From contig JARXAV010000062.1 in the NCBI GenBank assembly GCA_029865665.1, positions 1 to 15,997 on the forward strand: a DNA stretch of 15,997 nucleotides, read 5' to 3'. A model generated the notes under the pieces. It ran no database searches and was not told where the DNA came from. It worked only from the letters and a program-made list of their open reading frames with translations. Shown here piece after piece: positions 6,803 to 14,411 of this stretch. A program made the position numbers and the translations under genes. The DNA comes from Flectobacillus sp. (lineage in GTDB: Bacteria; Bacteroidota; Bacteroidia; Cytophagales; Spirosomataceae). The first letter of the stretch is position 1, and the number at the start of each line of letters is the position of its first letter.

Positions 6803-7750
6803 ATGAACATTACAAAAAGTACTTTTGCCCATTTTAAAGAATACGTCCTCTCGAATCCATCTACAGGAGAATCCGTACATATTTTACCAGAACTAGGTGG
6901 TATTATTCGTAAGTTATCGTTACGTAAAGGCAATAAATCATTCACCGTTATTAATTGCGGCGATACGTTAGAAGAGCTACAAACACAACTTTCGTCTTAT
7001 CCCTCTACCCATTTGTTTCCTTGGGGAAATCGTGTAAGAAACGGACAGTTCACGTACGATGGAAGTACACATCAGCTTCCCTTAAATGAAGTTAATTTAC
7101 AGAATGCACTTCATGGATTTGTGTATTTTAGCCCTTTTAAAATCATGGAGGCTACGGTGGTAGATGATGTAGCTATATTGGTTTTACGTTATACCTACAA
7201 AGGTGGTTATTTTGGGTATCCTTTTCCATTTACTCTTGATATAACCCATTCATTTAGCACAGGAAATGGCTTGACATTGACTTACACTATTACCAATATT
7301 GGCACGACTACCATGCCTACGAGTTTAGGCTGGCATCCATATTTTCAATTTGAGGGAGAAAAAGTAGATGATTTATTACTAACTATTCCTTCGACTCATC
7401 AGTACCAATCAGATAGTCAGATGATTCCAGTAGGACGTTCTGAAAGACAATTTGGCGAAGCAGTAAGTCTATCGAATGTGAATTTAGACACTATTTTTGC
7501 CCTTGAACCTTCGGCAGATAAGCACGAAATTATCTTATCTTCGCCAGCCAAAGACGTAGCTATTCACTTATGGCAAGATGCCGAAGTAAATCAGTTTAAT
7601 TACTCCATCGTTTACACGCCAGACAGCCGAGATAGAATAGCCATTGAACCCATGACTGCTCCAACCGATGCTCTAAATTCAGGGGAAAACCTCTTAGAAA
7701 TCAAGGCAGGAGAGGAGTATGTGTTAAATTGTGGGGTTTATTTGGGGTAA
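6803..7750 (+). CDS. Aldose 1-epimerase (mutarotase) family protein
   Basis: The 315-residue protein has the galactose-mutarotase-like fold. Expected active-site residues are visible: N76 and R78-N80 in WGNRVRNG, H104 in NALHGFV, H178 in TSLGWHPYF (general acid) and E282 in IAIEPMTAPTDALN (general base). The family converts alpha and beta anomers of sugars or, in related members, of hexose-6-phosphates. The exact sugar cannot be read from the sequence, and no sugar-operon genes are adjacent. There is no signal peptide, so it is cytoplasmic. Length is normal. It is convergent with the 181-aa gene, and a shared bidirectional terminator lies at 7881-7921. Confidence 0.9.
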   Translation: MNITKSTFAHFKEYVLSNPSTGESVHILPELGGIIRKLSLRKGNKSFTVINCGDTLEELQTQLSSYPSTHLFPWGNRVRNGQFTYDGSTHQLPLNEVNLQNALHGFVYFSPFKIMEATVVDDVAILVLRYTYKGGYFGYPFPFTLDITHSFSTGNGLTLTYTITNIGTTTMPTSLGWHPYFQFEGEKVDDLLLTIPSTHQYQSDSQMIPVGRSERQFGEAVSLSNVNLDTIFALEPSADKHEIILSSPAKDVAIHLWQDAEVNQFNYSIVYTPDSRDRIAIEPMTAPTDALNSGENLLEIKAGEEYVLNCGVYLG

Positions 7751-7880
7751 GTAACAAGACGTTATTAGTTAGTAGTATATCTGTTATCAGAGGAAGCTCA
7801 AAACCAGTAGGTTAATCCATTGTTTCGGTGTAGAAATATTAGCAAATAAAATTGATGGGACTTAGATTTTGAAATGAAAA

Positions 7881-7921
7881 AATCCGAAAAGTAGCAATAA
7901 TAAGTCGCAACTTTTCGGATT
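7881..7921 (-). terminator. Bidirectional intrinsic terminator between convergent genes
   Basis: A 12-bp perfect stem AATCCGAAAAGT (7881-7892) / ACTTTTCGGATT (7910-7921) encloses a 17-base loop. On the minus strand it is followed by a run of six T, and it lies 7 bases past the stop of the 181-aa gene. On the plus strand the T-run is weaker (TCTTCCTTTT), but it could also end epimerase transcription. Confidence 0.75.
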
Positions 7922-7928
7922 CTTCCTT

Positions 7929-8474
7929 TTAAACCCTCAATAACTCCTCTTTATAATTACACAGAATATCAGCGACATCACTTGGTAATAGGCTTTCGTC
8001 TTGAAAGAGAGCAGGGAGTTCGTTGCGTTCTATGAATACTCTATTTCCTAAATCTCCGAGGAGGTTTTCTGCTCCTTGACGGGTTGCTCCGTGTAAGTAA
8101 ATTTTGTCGGGGTCTAAATTTCGATATTGCCCGATTCTAAAAGTGGTATCATATACCGTTAGATCATTAATCCCTTCGGTACTAGCCTTTTTTACGATTA
8201 CATAAAGGCTATCAAAATCGCTTGCTTCTGCAATTTCGCTTTCGAAACTAACCAATTTTTCTGCAAAATTAGCTAAAGGCGTTCTGCCTATACGACGTTG
8301 GTGAAAATGTGTTTTGCCGTTTTCGTCAGTAGCTTTTGCTGCCACTAAAATAGCATCTTTTAAGGTTTTTTGTGCCAGACAAAAAGCAAGCGGATAATCT
8401 ACTATGGAGGTATCTACTTTGTTTTTATATCGTCTAATGACTTGATCTAATTTCGATTCGTTTATTATTCTCAT
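7929..8474 (-). CDS. Conserved protein of unknown function, possible helix-hairpin-helix
   Basis: This 181-residue soluble protein has no signal peptide. The N-terminal half (about 1-85) is predicted to be helical and includes RRIGRTPLANFAEKL. The most distinctive part is at about 100-136: GINDLTVYDTTFRIGQYRNL followed by DPDKIYLHGATRQGAENLLG. A G-I-x-D-L-x-x-Y-D-x-x-x-R-I-G stretch followed by YLHxG-x-x-x-GA recurs, in my recollection, in uncharacterised bacterial proteins and resembles a helix-hairpin-helix DNA-binding turn; this is an inference. The C-terminus (SLLPSDVADILCNYKEELL) is helical. The gene lies 49 bases downstream of the Spy-like gene on the same strand and is followed by a terminator, so the two may share a transcript, although no functional link is evident. 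Confidence 0.65.
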   Translation of the reverse strand: MRIINESKLDQVIRRYKNKVDTSIVDYPLAFCLAQKTLKDAILVAAKATDENGKTHFHQRRIGRTPLANFAEKLVSFESEIAEASDFDSLYVIVKKASTEGINDLTVYDTTFRIGQYRNLDPDKIYLHGATRQGAENLLGDLGNRVFIERNELPALFQDESLLPSDVADILCNYKEELLRV

Positions 8475-8523
8475 AAATGATTGATTGCCTAAGTAAGTGT
8501 GCTAAATTCAAAATTCATCCGTC

Positions 8524-9012
8524 TTACTTATCCGTACGTTTTTTCTGATATAATTCAAATTGCTCTGGCGTAAGAATATCCTTTAAGTCTTTGTCTTTAT
8601 CCGCCTTCATTTTGAGCATTTTCTCTTTAATTTTAATTCTGAAATCCTCCGTTGGTGCTACCGTTCCATTGGCTGTTATTTTCTTGATTTCTTCAAAAAT
8701 ATCAAAACGTTTGAACGCATATTTGATATTGACATCTTCGACTTTGGGCAATTGCTCTTCGGTAAGTTTGAGTTTTTTGGTCATCCAGCGAGTTTCTTCC
8801 GTAGAAATTTTCTCAGGGTCAAGGCTATTGTCAGGACGACGAGTTTCCATTCCTTGCCCTGCCTGAGGAATGCCACTACGGTTACCAAAGCCACCTGCTC
8901 CCCCGTAGCCGCCTCCATAACCGCCCCCATATTGAGCTATTGTGTTGAATGAAAATATAACGCTTGTAATGAAAATACCAAAGGTAAAAGTCAATTTCGT
9001 AAATGATGACAT
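8524..9012 (-). CDS. Secreted Spy/CpxP-like protein with glycine-tyrosine-rich N-terminus
   Basis: The 162-residue product has a signal peptide ending around NTIAQ (residue 27), then a YGGGYGGGYGGAGGFG segment (28-43). The helical body contains the paired LTxxQ signatures of the Spy/CpxP family: LTEEQ at 83-87 and LTPEQFELYQ at 147-156. The spacing and the basic helical segment between them (RIKIKEKMLKMKADKDKDLKDI) fit periplasmic Spy-like chaperones or metal/stress sensors as found in Bacteroidota. The Gly-Tyr repeat is low complexity and may be a flexible linker. A TAnnTTTG box lies at 9047-9054 just upstream. It is followed after 49 bases by the unknown 181-aa gene. Confidence 0.75.
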   Translation of the reverse strand: MSSFTKLTFTFGIFITSVIFSFNTIAQYGGGYGGGYGGAGGFGNRSGIPQAGQGMETRRPDNSLDPEKISTEETRWMTKKLKLTEEQLPKVEDVNIKYAFKRFDIFEEIKKITANGTVAPTEDFRIKIKEKMLKMKADKDKDLKDILTPEQFELYQKKRTDK

Positions 9013-9046
9013 GAGCTAAAATTGATTAATGTTTTTTCGAGATGAG

Positions 9047-9054
9047 CAAAAATA
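9047..9054 (-). promoter_or_regulatory. Candidate Bacteroidota -7 box of the Spy-like gene
   Basis: Read on the minus strand this is TATTTTTG, an exact match to TAnnTTTG, about 35 bases before the ATG. No good TTG is seen 19-21 bases upstream, so the call rests on the -7 box only. Confidence 0.35.
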
Positions 9055-9107
9055 GCGATATGAAAAGAGTTTTCATAGTTTGTGCAGAAGTATTCACGAA
9101 TATAGCT

Positions 9108-9890
9108 TTACAAAGTCAACGACTTGATAAATCGGATGGCTTCTATGTTGAAGGCTTTGGGTTGGTCAATATTGACAACATGTCCCGAATCTTCGATTAC
9201 GGTAAGACTTGAAGAAGCGTGTTGTTTGACTAGCACGGTAATAGACGGTAAAAACATATAATCTTCCGCTCCCATGATGTAGAGTGTTGGAACGCCTGCA
9301 TCTTGAATTCTAAAAAAAGCCAACAGTGGATTTACTTCTGCTACTAAACTAAACCAGCGTTTAAATTCTTTCTGATATAGTTTTTTAGCTTCTTTGATAA
9401 ATAAATTACGTGCTTCTTCATGCTTTTTGCGAGGCATAATTACGAAAGCTAATAATTTATAGAGAATTAAGTAGGGTAAAATAGACTTTAACCAATCGCC
9501 AAGATGCATTAACACTTGTCCTTGTAGGTTTAGCTTCATAACTGCCCCTGCTAAAATCATGCTATCTGCACGATTAGGAAAACGCCCCACGATTTCTCGG
9601 ATGATGATTGTTCCTAGAGAAATACCAACAAAGTGACTTTTTTTGATGGCTAAATAGTCAAGTACTTCCATGACTTCGTCGCCAATGGCATCGAATGAAT
9701 AGGTTTTTAAGTTCTCATAAATACCTTGTTTCGAACGCCCATGTCCTCTTAAATCAATCAACAATACATTGAACTGACTTTTAAAGTCTTTCAGTTGTTT
9801 ATACCAAATTGCACTGCTTCCTCCCGCACCATGAATAAAAGTTACCCAAGGAGCATTGTCACTATGAATATGTGTGGTATAATGTAGCAT
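9108..9890 (-). CDS. Alpha/beta hydrolase
   Basis: This 260-residue cytoplasmic protein has a complete alpha/beta-hydrolase layout: HGAGGSSAIW (20-29, oxyanion hole), DLRGHGRS (46-53), nucleophile S91 in VGISLGT, acid D210 in MGAEDYMF and H237 in DSGHVVNIDQP. A cap region with a hydrophobic stretch (about 130-152, LKSILPYLILYKLLAFVIM) lies between the core halves. The family includes esterases, lipases and ring-cleavage hydrolases, and the substrate cannot be inferred. It sits between the Spy-like gene (95 bases downstream) and the Fe-S gene (232 bases upstream, with a terminator between) and appears to be its own transcription unit. Confidence 0.9.
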   Translation of the reverse strand: MLHYTTHIHSDNAPWVTFIHGAGGSSAIWYKQLKDFKSQFNVLLIDLRGHGRSKQGIYENLKTYSFDAIGDEVMEVLDYLAIKKSHFVGISLGTIIIREIVGRFPNRADSMILAGAVMKLNLQGQVLMHLGDWLKSILPYLILYKLLAFVIMPRKKHEEARNLFIKEAKKLYQKEFKRWFSLVAEVNPLLAFFRIQDAGVPTLYIMGAEDYMFLPSITVLVKQHASSSLTVIEDSGHVVNIDQPKAFNIEAIRFIKSLTL

Positions 9891-10068
9891 AGTGATAGAA
9901 CTTGTTAGTTGGCGATTTGTTTTAAAGAATTTAGACTAAAGTAAGTACTATTCCAAATTTCTTTAATTATATATTTTACAAACTTCGGAATTTTATTCGT
10001 AAGTACTTCAAAAGGGGGAGTGTGAAAAGTTTTGGAATCTAACGTTTAAATTCCGAAAGACAAATGAA

Positions 10069-10098
10069 AAAGGGCTTCGTCAACAAACGAAGCCCTTT
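10069..10098 (-). terminator. Intrinsic terminator of the IscA-type gene
   Basis: A 12-bp perfect GC-rich stem AAAGGGCTTCGT (10069-10080) / ACGAAGCCCTTT (10087-10098) with a 6-base loop. On the minus strand the stem runs into a T-run (CCCTTTTTCA). It begins 24 bases past the stop of the Fe-S gene. Confidence 0.85.
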
Positions 10099-10122
10099 CT
10101 AGTGTAAATCTTTTTTCAGTAT

Positions 10123-10449
10123 TTATACGGCGAAACTCTCTCCACATCCGCACGTACGAGAAGCATTTGGGTTTTTGAATTGAAAACCTTTACCATTTAG
10201 TCCGTCTGAAAAATCAAGCTCAGTACCAGCCAAATATAAAATCGATTTTTTGTCAACCATAATTTTTACACCTTTGTCTTCAAAAACCATATCGGTGGTT
10301 TGTGGAGCAGAGGCAAAGTCGAGGTTGTACATCAAACCCGAACATCCGCCGCCTTCTACGGCTACACGCACGTTATATTCAGTTGAAAGTCCTTCTTTGT
10401 CACGAAGTTCTTTAATTTTTGCTGCTGCGATATCAGTTACTGTTACCAT
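10123..10449 (-). CDS. IscA/HesB-type iron-sulfur cluster assembly protein
   Basis: This 108-residue A-type carrier has the three conserved cysteines: C36 in GGGCSGLMY and C100/C102 in the terminal RTCGCGESF. Such proteins receive and transfer Fe-S clusters to target apoproteins in the cytoplasm. The body motifs (VDKKSILYLAGTELDF, GFQFKNPNA) are standard. It cannot be assigned among IscA, SufA and ErpA from sequence alone, and no isc or suf genes are adjacent, which would fit a stand-alone ErpA-like carrier. It lies 110 bases downstream of the CtlX-like gene on the same strand and ends at a strong terminator. Confidence 0.93.
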   Translation of the reverse strand: MVTVTDIAAAKIKELRDKEGLSTEYNVRVAVEGGGCSGLMYNLDFASAPQTTDMVFEDKGVKIMVDKKSILYLAGTELDFSDGLNGKGFQFKNPNASRTCGCGESFAV

Positions 10450-10559
10450 GATGTTGTATGTTTTGTAGCTATTGCTATTGATATTGATTTTTGGGTTGTA
10501 ATAGAAAAAAGTATTACGTTAACTTCATTCAGTTTGTTCTTACAACTTCAAATAAACAC

Positions 10560-11495
10560 TTAAAGTTCCCGCAAAGGTAAGTGAACTTCTGCCATCATGC
10601 AACGGGCAGAGCCTCCGCCATTGCCTTCAATCATTGATAAATCAAAATGCTGGATGCTACAATAACGACTTAGTACTTCAAGCTGCTCTGGTAAAAGGGA
10701 GTTATAGGCACAGCTCGACATCACCAAAAGGGCTTCATCTTTGTCATTTTTGACTTCGAGCATATTGCCTGCAAACTGATTCATTTGAGCTAACGAGATC
10801 GGAATAACCTCTTTGCCAATAGCCACCAACGAGGCTTCTACAGAAGCTCTAATGGTGGTATCTAAGATGGTATCAAGACAAATAACGGCAAATTTCTCCC
10901 CAATGCACATAACTACATTGGTGTGATAAATCTGCTTTCCGTCCCCATCTACGGATTCAAATGCGACAATTTCGTAATCCATTACTTCCGCAAATTGATT
11001 CAGGACGGCTTGGTGGGTTCGTGGCGAAAGGCAAGCATACGCTTTTCTATGGACACGGTCTAAAACCATTGAACCTGTGCCTTCTAGGTATTGCTCGATT
11101 TCTTCAAAAGAACTCAAATCAATTTCCTGAGTTATTTCAAAATCCTCTTCGAGCGAGTCCAAAATCTCTAAACGTCGCTCCAAACGGCGATTGGGTGCTT
11201 GCATCGGGTATAGTACTACAGAACCATCGTCGTGAAAAGAAATCCAGTTATTCGGAAAAATAGAATCGGGTGTATGAGGTTCAGGCGTATCCTCTACCAC
11301 AATCACGATAACTCCTGACGCTCGGAGTCCTGCTACCATGGTATCAAACTCTTTTAACGCAATTGTTTGAGCTTCGTGTTGCGTAGCTAGTCCAAAGCCT
11401 GCATCTTGGAAAGCGTTTGAACCAGCAGTCTGTGGATTGAAGCCAAAAGCCACAGGACGAATCATTAATATAATGGAAGTTGTTTGTGAAGACAT
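10560..11495 (-). CDS. ctlX: CtlX-type citrulline hydrolase (arginine deiminase-related)
   Basis: The 311-residue protein belongs to the guanidino-group-modifying superfamily (DDAH-like). Visible catalytic features are TPDSIFPNNW (75-84), E139 in EGTGSMVLDR, H191 in YHTNVVM and nucleophile C299 in GNGGGSARCMMAEV. This GNGGGSxRCM ending and the overall length fit the CtlX/citrulline ureidase subgroup, which hydrolyses citrulline to ornithine, CO2 and ammonia. A close relative in Francisella is a citrulline ureidase. The gene is 69 bases downstream of arginine deiminase on the same strand, whose product would be its substrate; this context supports the call. Dimethylarginine or another ureido/guanidino substrate is still possible. 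No extra domain or signal peptide is seen. Confidence 0.78.
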   Translation of the reverse strand: MSSQTTSIILMIRPVAFGFNPQTAGSNAFQDAGFGLATQHEAQTIALKEFDTMVAGLRASGVIVIVVEDTPEPHTPDSIFPNNWISFHDDGSVVLYPMQAPNRRLERRLEILDSLEEDFEITQEIDLSSFEEIEQYLEGTGSMVLDRVHRKAYACLSPRTHQAVLNQFAEVMDYEIVAFESVDGDGKQIYHTNVVMCIGEKFAVICLDTILDTTIRASVEASLVAIGKEVIPISLAQMNQFAGNMLEVKNDKDEALLVMSSCAYNSLLPEQLEVLSRYCSIQHFDLSMIEGNGGGSARCMMAEVHLPLREL

Positions 11496-11564
11496 AAGTA
11501 TTCCAAATTCGGGTATCTACCTTAGGTTTATCACCTTTATTAAGCAGAAATGGGTTATAAATAA

Positions 11565-13007
11565 TTAAAAACCAGCTCGTAAAATCGGCATCGACATACA
11601 GTGCGAACCACCTCTTGCTCTTGAAAGCTCTGCGGATGGAAGTAAAATGAAGGTATTTTCGATGGTTTCAGGTGAGCGTTTGCCTGATTCAAAATCTTGT
11701 AACAAATCAGCCGCACGAATTGCTTCAAAGCCAATAGCCTTGAATGCCTCTAAGGTCTTATCGTTGCGGTCATACCCGATAACAACGCCTTCTTTCACCG
11801 CCAATAAATTACACGAATCAGTCCATTGCTCTCTTGCTCCATAAGGAAACTCGTTATTTCCAGAATAAACAAATTTTACGTCTTGAGGTTGACAGCCCAA
11901 ATCCTGTACTGAAATTTCCATTAAGAGTTCTTCTAAATGTTCAATCTCAACAGGTTTATGCGGACTTTCACGATGGAATTGTACGATTTTTACTCGTTCC
12001 GATTTCTTCGTTTTTAATAAGCCAGCCTTAATAAAGGTTTCGTCTAATTGGTCATAATCGCTATTCGCTAAAGAACCCAGCACTACCCACACATTGCGTT
12101 TTACTTGAGTGAAAACCGTGTCGATGTGCATGTAATCCCTTTTTTTAGGAATCTTCACCAAACTAATTTTATCGACTACCTTTTTTTCAAAAAGCACTTT
12201 AATTACCTGTTTGGCAGCATATACCGAAGTTCTTTCTGAAATACCAATGAGCAAGTGATTTGGGGCAACCATCATCACATCTCCCCCTTCTAGGGTCGAT
12301 TGGGCTTCGTCGGCTTCTTCTTCTGGCAATAAAAACAAGGTTTCATTGTCAGGAATTTCAATGAGATTATTGCGTATTTCTTCAAAAACGGGGTGGTTAT
12401 GGAAGATGTACTGAGCCAGCAGCGCTTCTCGTGTACGAGCCTGTTTTTGAGGACGATTCAAGAGAATGTGGTTGTTAATCGTAATACCAATATCTCTGGT
12501 AAAAATCATGTTAGGAATAGGAGGGAACAGCATTTCCATCGTAGGCGTAGAGCCTGAAATGAGCGTTTTTGCCAATTCCACAGAAGGTAAACGGAGCAAT
12601 TCCTCTTGGGTTGAATACCATTCTTGTTCAATGGCACAAGCGGCTGCTACTAATTTCACCCGAATGAGTTCGTCTTCTAAAATATCGGATAGCAATTTTT
12701 GGACTTCAATTACTTTATCCGAATTAAAATAAGCAGGAGATTCAGGTTTATAGAAATCACGGCTTTCATCGGCATCAATGGCAGCTAAACGACCTTTGAT
12801 TTTATCGGGGTCAAGAAAAAACAAGAGGAGTTTTACGTAGTAATCGTACTCGCCCTTTCGCATGGTGTCCAGATGGACAATATCTTCAAATAACCAGTCT
12901 TGTGCTTTAGATGGGACAACTTTACCGAGTCCGCTATCAGGACTATGAATTAATAAGCGTTGTAACGTACCGACTTCGGATGCTACTTGTATTTGTTTGT
13001 TGAGCAT
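11565..13007 (-). CDS. arcA: Arginine deiminase
   Basis: Arginine deiminase hydrolyses arginine to citrulline and ammonia. The 480-residue protein shows the family's active-site blocks in order: N166 and FTRD (169-172) in PNMIFTRDIG, EGGDV (240-244), H294 in MHIDTVF, NNEFPYGAREQW (384-395) and the nucleophile C470 in RARGGSHCMSMP near the C-terminus. It is longer than the usual ~410-residue enzyme, with extra helical sequence at about 55-155. Transcription probably starts in the 115 bp after the transaldolase terminator, and the CtlX-like gene follows after 69 bases. No ornithine transcarbamylase, carbamate kinase or arginine/ornithine antiporter gene is adjacent, so the classical ATP-yielding ADI pathway is not indicated locally. 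Confidence 0.87.
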   Translation of the reverse strand: MLNKQIQVASEVGTLQRLLIHSPDSGLGKVVPSKAQDWLFEDIVHLDTMRKGEYDYYVKLLLFFLDPDKIKGRLAAIDADESRDFYKPESPAYFNSDKVIEVQKLLSDILEDELIRVKLVAAACAIEQEWYSTQEELLRLPSVELAKTLISGSTPTMEMLFPPIPNMIFTRDIGITINNHILLNRPQKQARTREALLAQYIFHNHPVFEEIRNNLIEIPDNETLFLLPEEEADEAQSTLEGGDVMMVAPNHLLIGISERTSVYAAKQVIKVLFEKKVVDKISLVKIPKKRDYMHIDTVFTQVKRNVWVVLGSLANSDYDQLDETFIKAGLLKTKKSERVKIVQFHRESPHKPVEIEHLEELLMEISVQDLGCQPQDVKFVYSGNNEFPYGAREQWTDSCNLLAVKEGVVIGYDRNDKTLEAFKAIGFEAIRAADLLQDFESGKRSPETIENTFILLPSAELSRARGGSHCMSMPILRAGF

Positions 13008-13122
13008 ATATTGGTGAAAATGGTTAAGTCACAAGATAGAGAAAAATAGAATAGCTGATTAAAAAAGCGTAAGAAAATTATTTTTTGAAGGTTAATACTG
13101 CTGATTAGTATAATTTAGACAA

Positions 13123-13162
13123 AAAAAACGCTCCTTTTCGGGGAAGAAAAGGAGCGTTTTTT
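13123..13162 (-). terminator. Intrinsic terminator of the transaldolase gene
   Basis: A 17-bp perfect stem (13123-13139 with 13146-13162; core ACGCTCCTTTTC/GAAAAGGAGCGT) has a 6-base loop GGGGAA. On the minus strand it leads into a run of eight T. It starts 14 bases past the transaldolase stop and separates it from arcA. Confidence 0.9.
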
Positions 13163-13176
13163 AAGAATTTAAAAGA

Positions 13177-13845
13177 CTATTTTGCAGCCGCAGCTTCAGC
13201 TTTAGCGTGATCTTCTAAGAATTTAGCTAAACCGCTATCTGTTAATGGATGTTTCAACAACGCCAAGATAGAAGATAATGGGCCAGTCATTACGTCAGAA
13301 CCAATTTCAGCACATCTTAAAATGTGGATTGGGTTACGTACTGAGGCAGCTAAGATTTCAGTATCAAAACCGTAGTTATCAAAAATAGTACGGATTTGTT
13401 CAATTAATTGGATTCCGTCGTAAGAAATATCATCTAAACGTCCGATGAATGGAGAAACATACGTAGCTCCTGCTTTAGCAGCTAACAACGCTTGTCCTGC
13501 TGAGAAAATTAAGGTACAGTTTGTTTTGATACCTTTTTCTGAGAAATAACGTAATGCTTTAATCCCGTCTTTAATAATTGGAATTTTCACCACGATTTTT
13601 TCATCTAAAGCCGCTAACTCTTCTCCTTCACGAATCATACCTTCGTAGTCCGTTGAGATAACTTCCGCTGAAACGTCGCCATCTACAATAGCACAGATTG
13701 CTTTGTAATGATTGATTACGTTTTCTTTTCCACTGATACCTTCTTTAGCCATCAAAGAAGGGTTGGTAGTTACGCCATCTAAAACACCTAAGTCTTGTGC
13801 TTCTTGGATTTCGCTAAGATTTGCCGTGTCAATAAAAAACTTCAT
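13177..13845 (-). CDS. tal: Small transaldolase (TalC/FSA subfamily)
   Basis: This 222-residue protein belongs to the short transaldolase/fructose-6-phosphate aldolase group of the pentose phosphate pathway. The Schiff-base lysine is K87 in IVVKIPI; D6 (FFIDTAN), TTNPSL (26-31), NCTLIFS (108-114) and SPFIGRLDD (130-138) are also present. Two positions that separate the activities favour transaldolase over FSA: a Glu (E61 in VSAEV) where FSA has Gln, and a Phe (F132 in SPFIGR) where FSA has Tyr. The Ala/Lys-rich end ([10 protein letters not shown]) is a short extra tail. A TAnnTTTG box lies ~70 bases upstream and a strong terminator follows, so it forms a single-gene unit. Confidence 0.92.
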   Translation of the reverse strand: MKFFIDTANLSEIQEAQDLGVLDGVTTNPSLMAKEGISGKENVINHYKAICAIVDGDVSAEVISTDYEGMIREGEELAALDEKIVVKIPIIKDGIKALRYFSEKGIKTNCTLIFSAGQALLAAKAGATYVSPFIGRLDDISYDGIQLIEQIRTIFDNYGFDTEILAASVRNPIHILRCAEIGSDVMTGPLSSILALLKHPLTDSGLAKFLEDHAKAEAAAAK

Positions 13846-14411
13846 AGCTGTTGTTTTTGTAATAATGTTGAACCGTTGAATTCTTCAACAGTTTGGGAAA
13901 AAGATTTCTTTTACAAAAGTATAAAAACTGTTTGATAATGCCAGATTTTTTTTAAAATATATAACTGTATAGAACAGTTGTGTATTTCGGATTTAACTTA
14001 GGGTGTTTGATTGATAAATGATAATTAATGGCATGATTTTTGCTAAAAGTGGCGAGCTTCTATAGAAATGAATTTTTTGAATGAAAAAATGTAATAAAAG
14101 GGTTTTATAGTAGATATGTAGTTAGTATTTAGTGAAATATAATTTAATTGGAATGGATTTTGCTTGATAAATGTTAACCAAAATGAAATTAGAATTGCCG
14201 TATCCGCCCTATACAAAGTTTAATAAAAGTTGATTTTTTTCAATTGTTACTACCTAATATTAAACTTTCAAGTCAAAACTAACTGCATTTTCGTTGTAAA
14301 CTTTTGAGTCTAACAGGCTTGATAATTCGTACACGATATTTTAGTGTACGAACGTGATTTTATTGTTTTTACCACCATTATTAATCGAACCCTTTTATAA
14401 ACTAACTCATT
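13846..14411. other. 566-bp AT-rich divergent intergenic region
   Basis: This is the spacer between the divergent transaldolase and large secreted-protein genes. It is strongly AT-rich, with no ORF, tRNA or repeat unit that I can support. It holds the transaldolase promoter candidate (13914-13921), a leader hairpin (13875-13889), the palindrome AACTGT-N5-ACAGTT (13963-13979) and a 9-bp inverted repeat TTCGTACAC / GTGTACGAA (14326-14334 and 14344-14352) 60 bases before the secreted-protein start. No convincing TAnnTTTG box for the plus-strand gene was found; the closest is TATTTTAG at 14337-14344, inside that inverted repeat. Confidence 0.6.
13914..13921 (-). promoter_or_regulatory. Candidate Bacteroidota -7 box of the transaldolase gene
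   Basis: On the minus strand this reads TACTTTTG, an exact TAnnTTTG match, 68 bases before the start codon. A TGG (expected TTG) sits 19 bases upstream. The implied 5' leader is about 60 bases and contains the GTTGAA-TTC-TTCAAC hairpin at 13875-13889. Confidence 0.5.

Noticed and set aside
8591..8952. Two plus-strand frames antisense to the Spy-like gene
   Set aside because: They overlap each other and a clear signal-peptide-bearing gene; their hydrophobic look reflects the antisense of charged helices.
9061..9075. TGAAAA-GAG-TTTTCA hairpin between the hydrolase and Spy-like genes
   Set aside because: It is only 6 bp, AT-rich and without a T-run; it could be chance in AT-rich DNA.
10961..11263. 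100-aa plus-strand frame inside ctlX, and similar frames at 11647-12031 and 12466-12732
   Set aside because: They are antisense to strongly conserved enzyme genes and have no family resemblance.
14011..14173. Direct repeat TTGATAAATG at 14011-14020 and 14164-14173
   Set aside because: A 10-base match in AT-rich DNA with no further similarity around it; not above expectation as far as I can judge.
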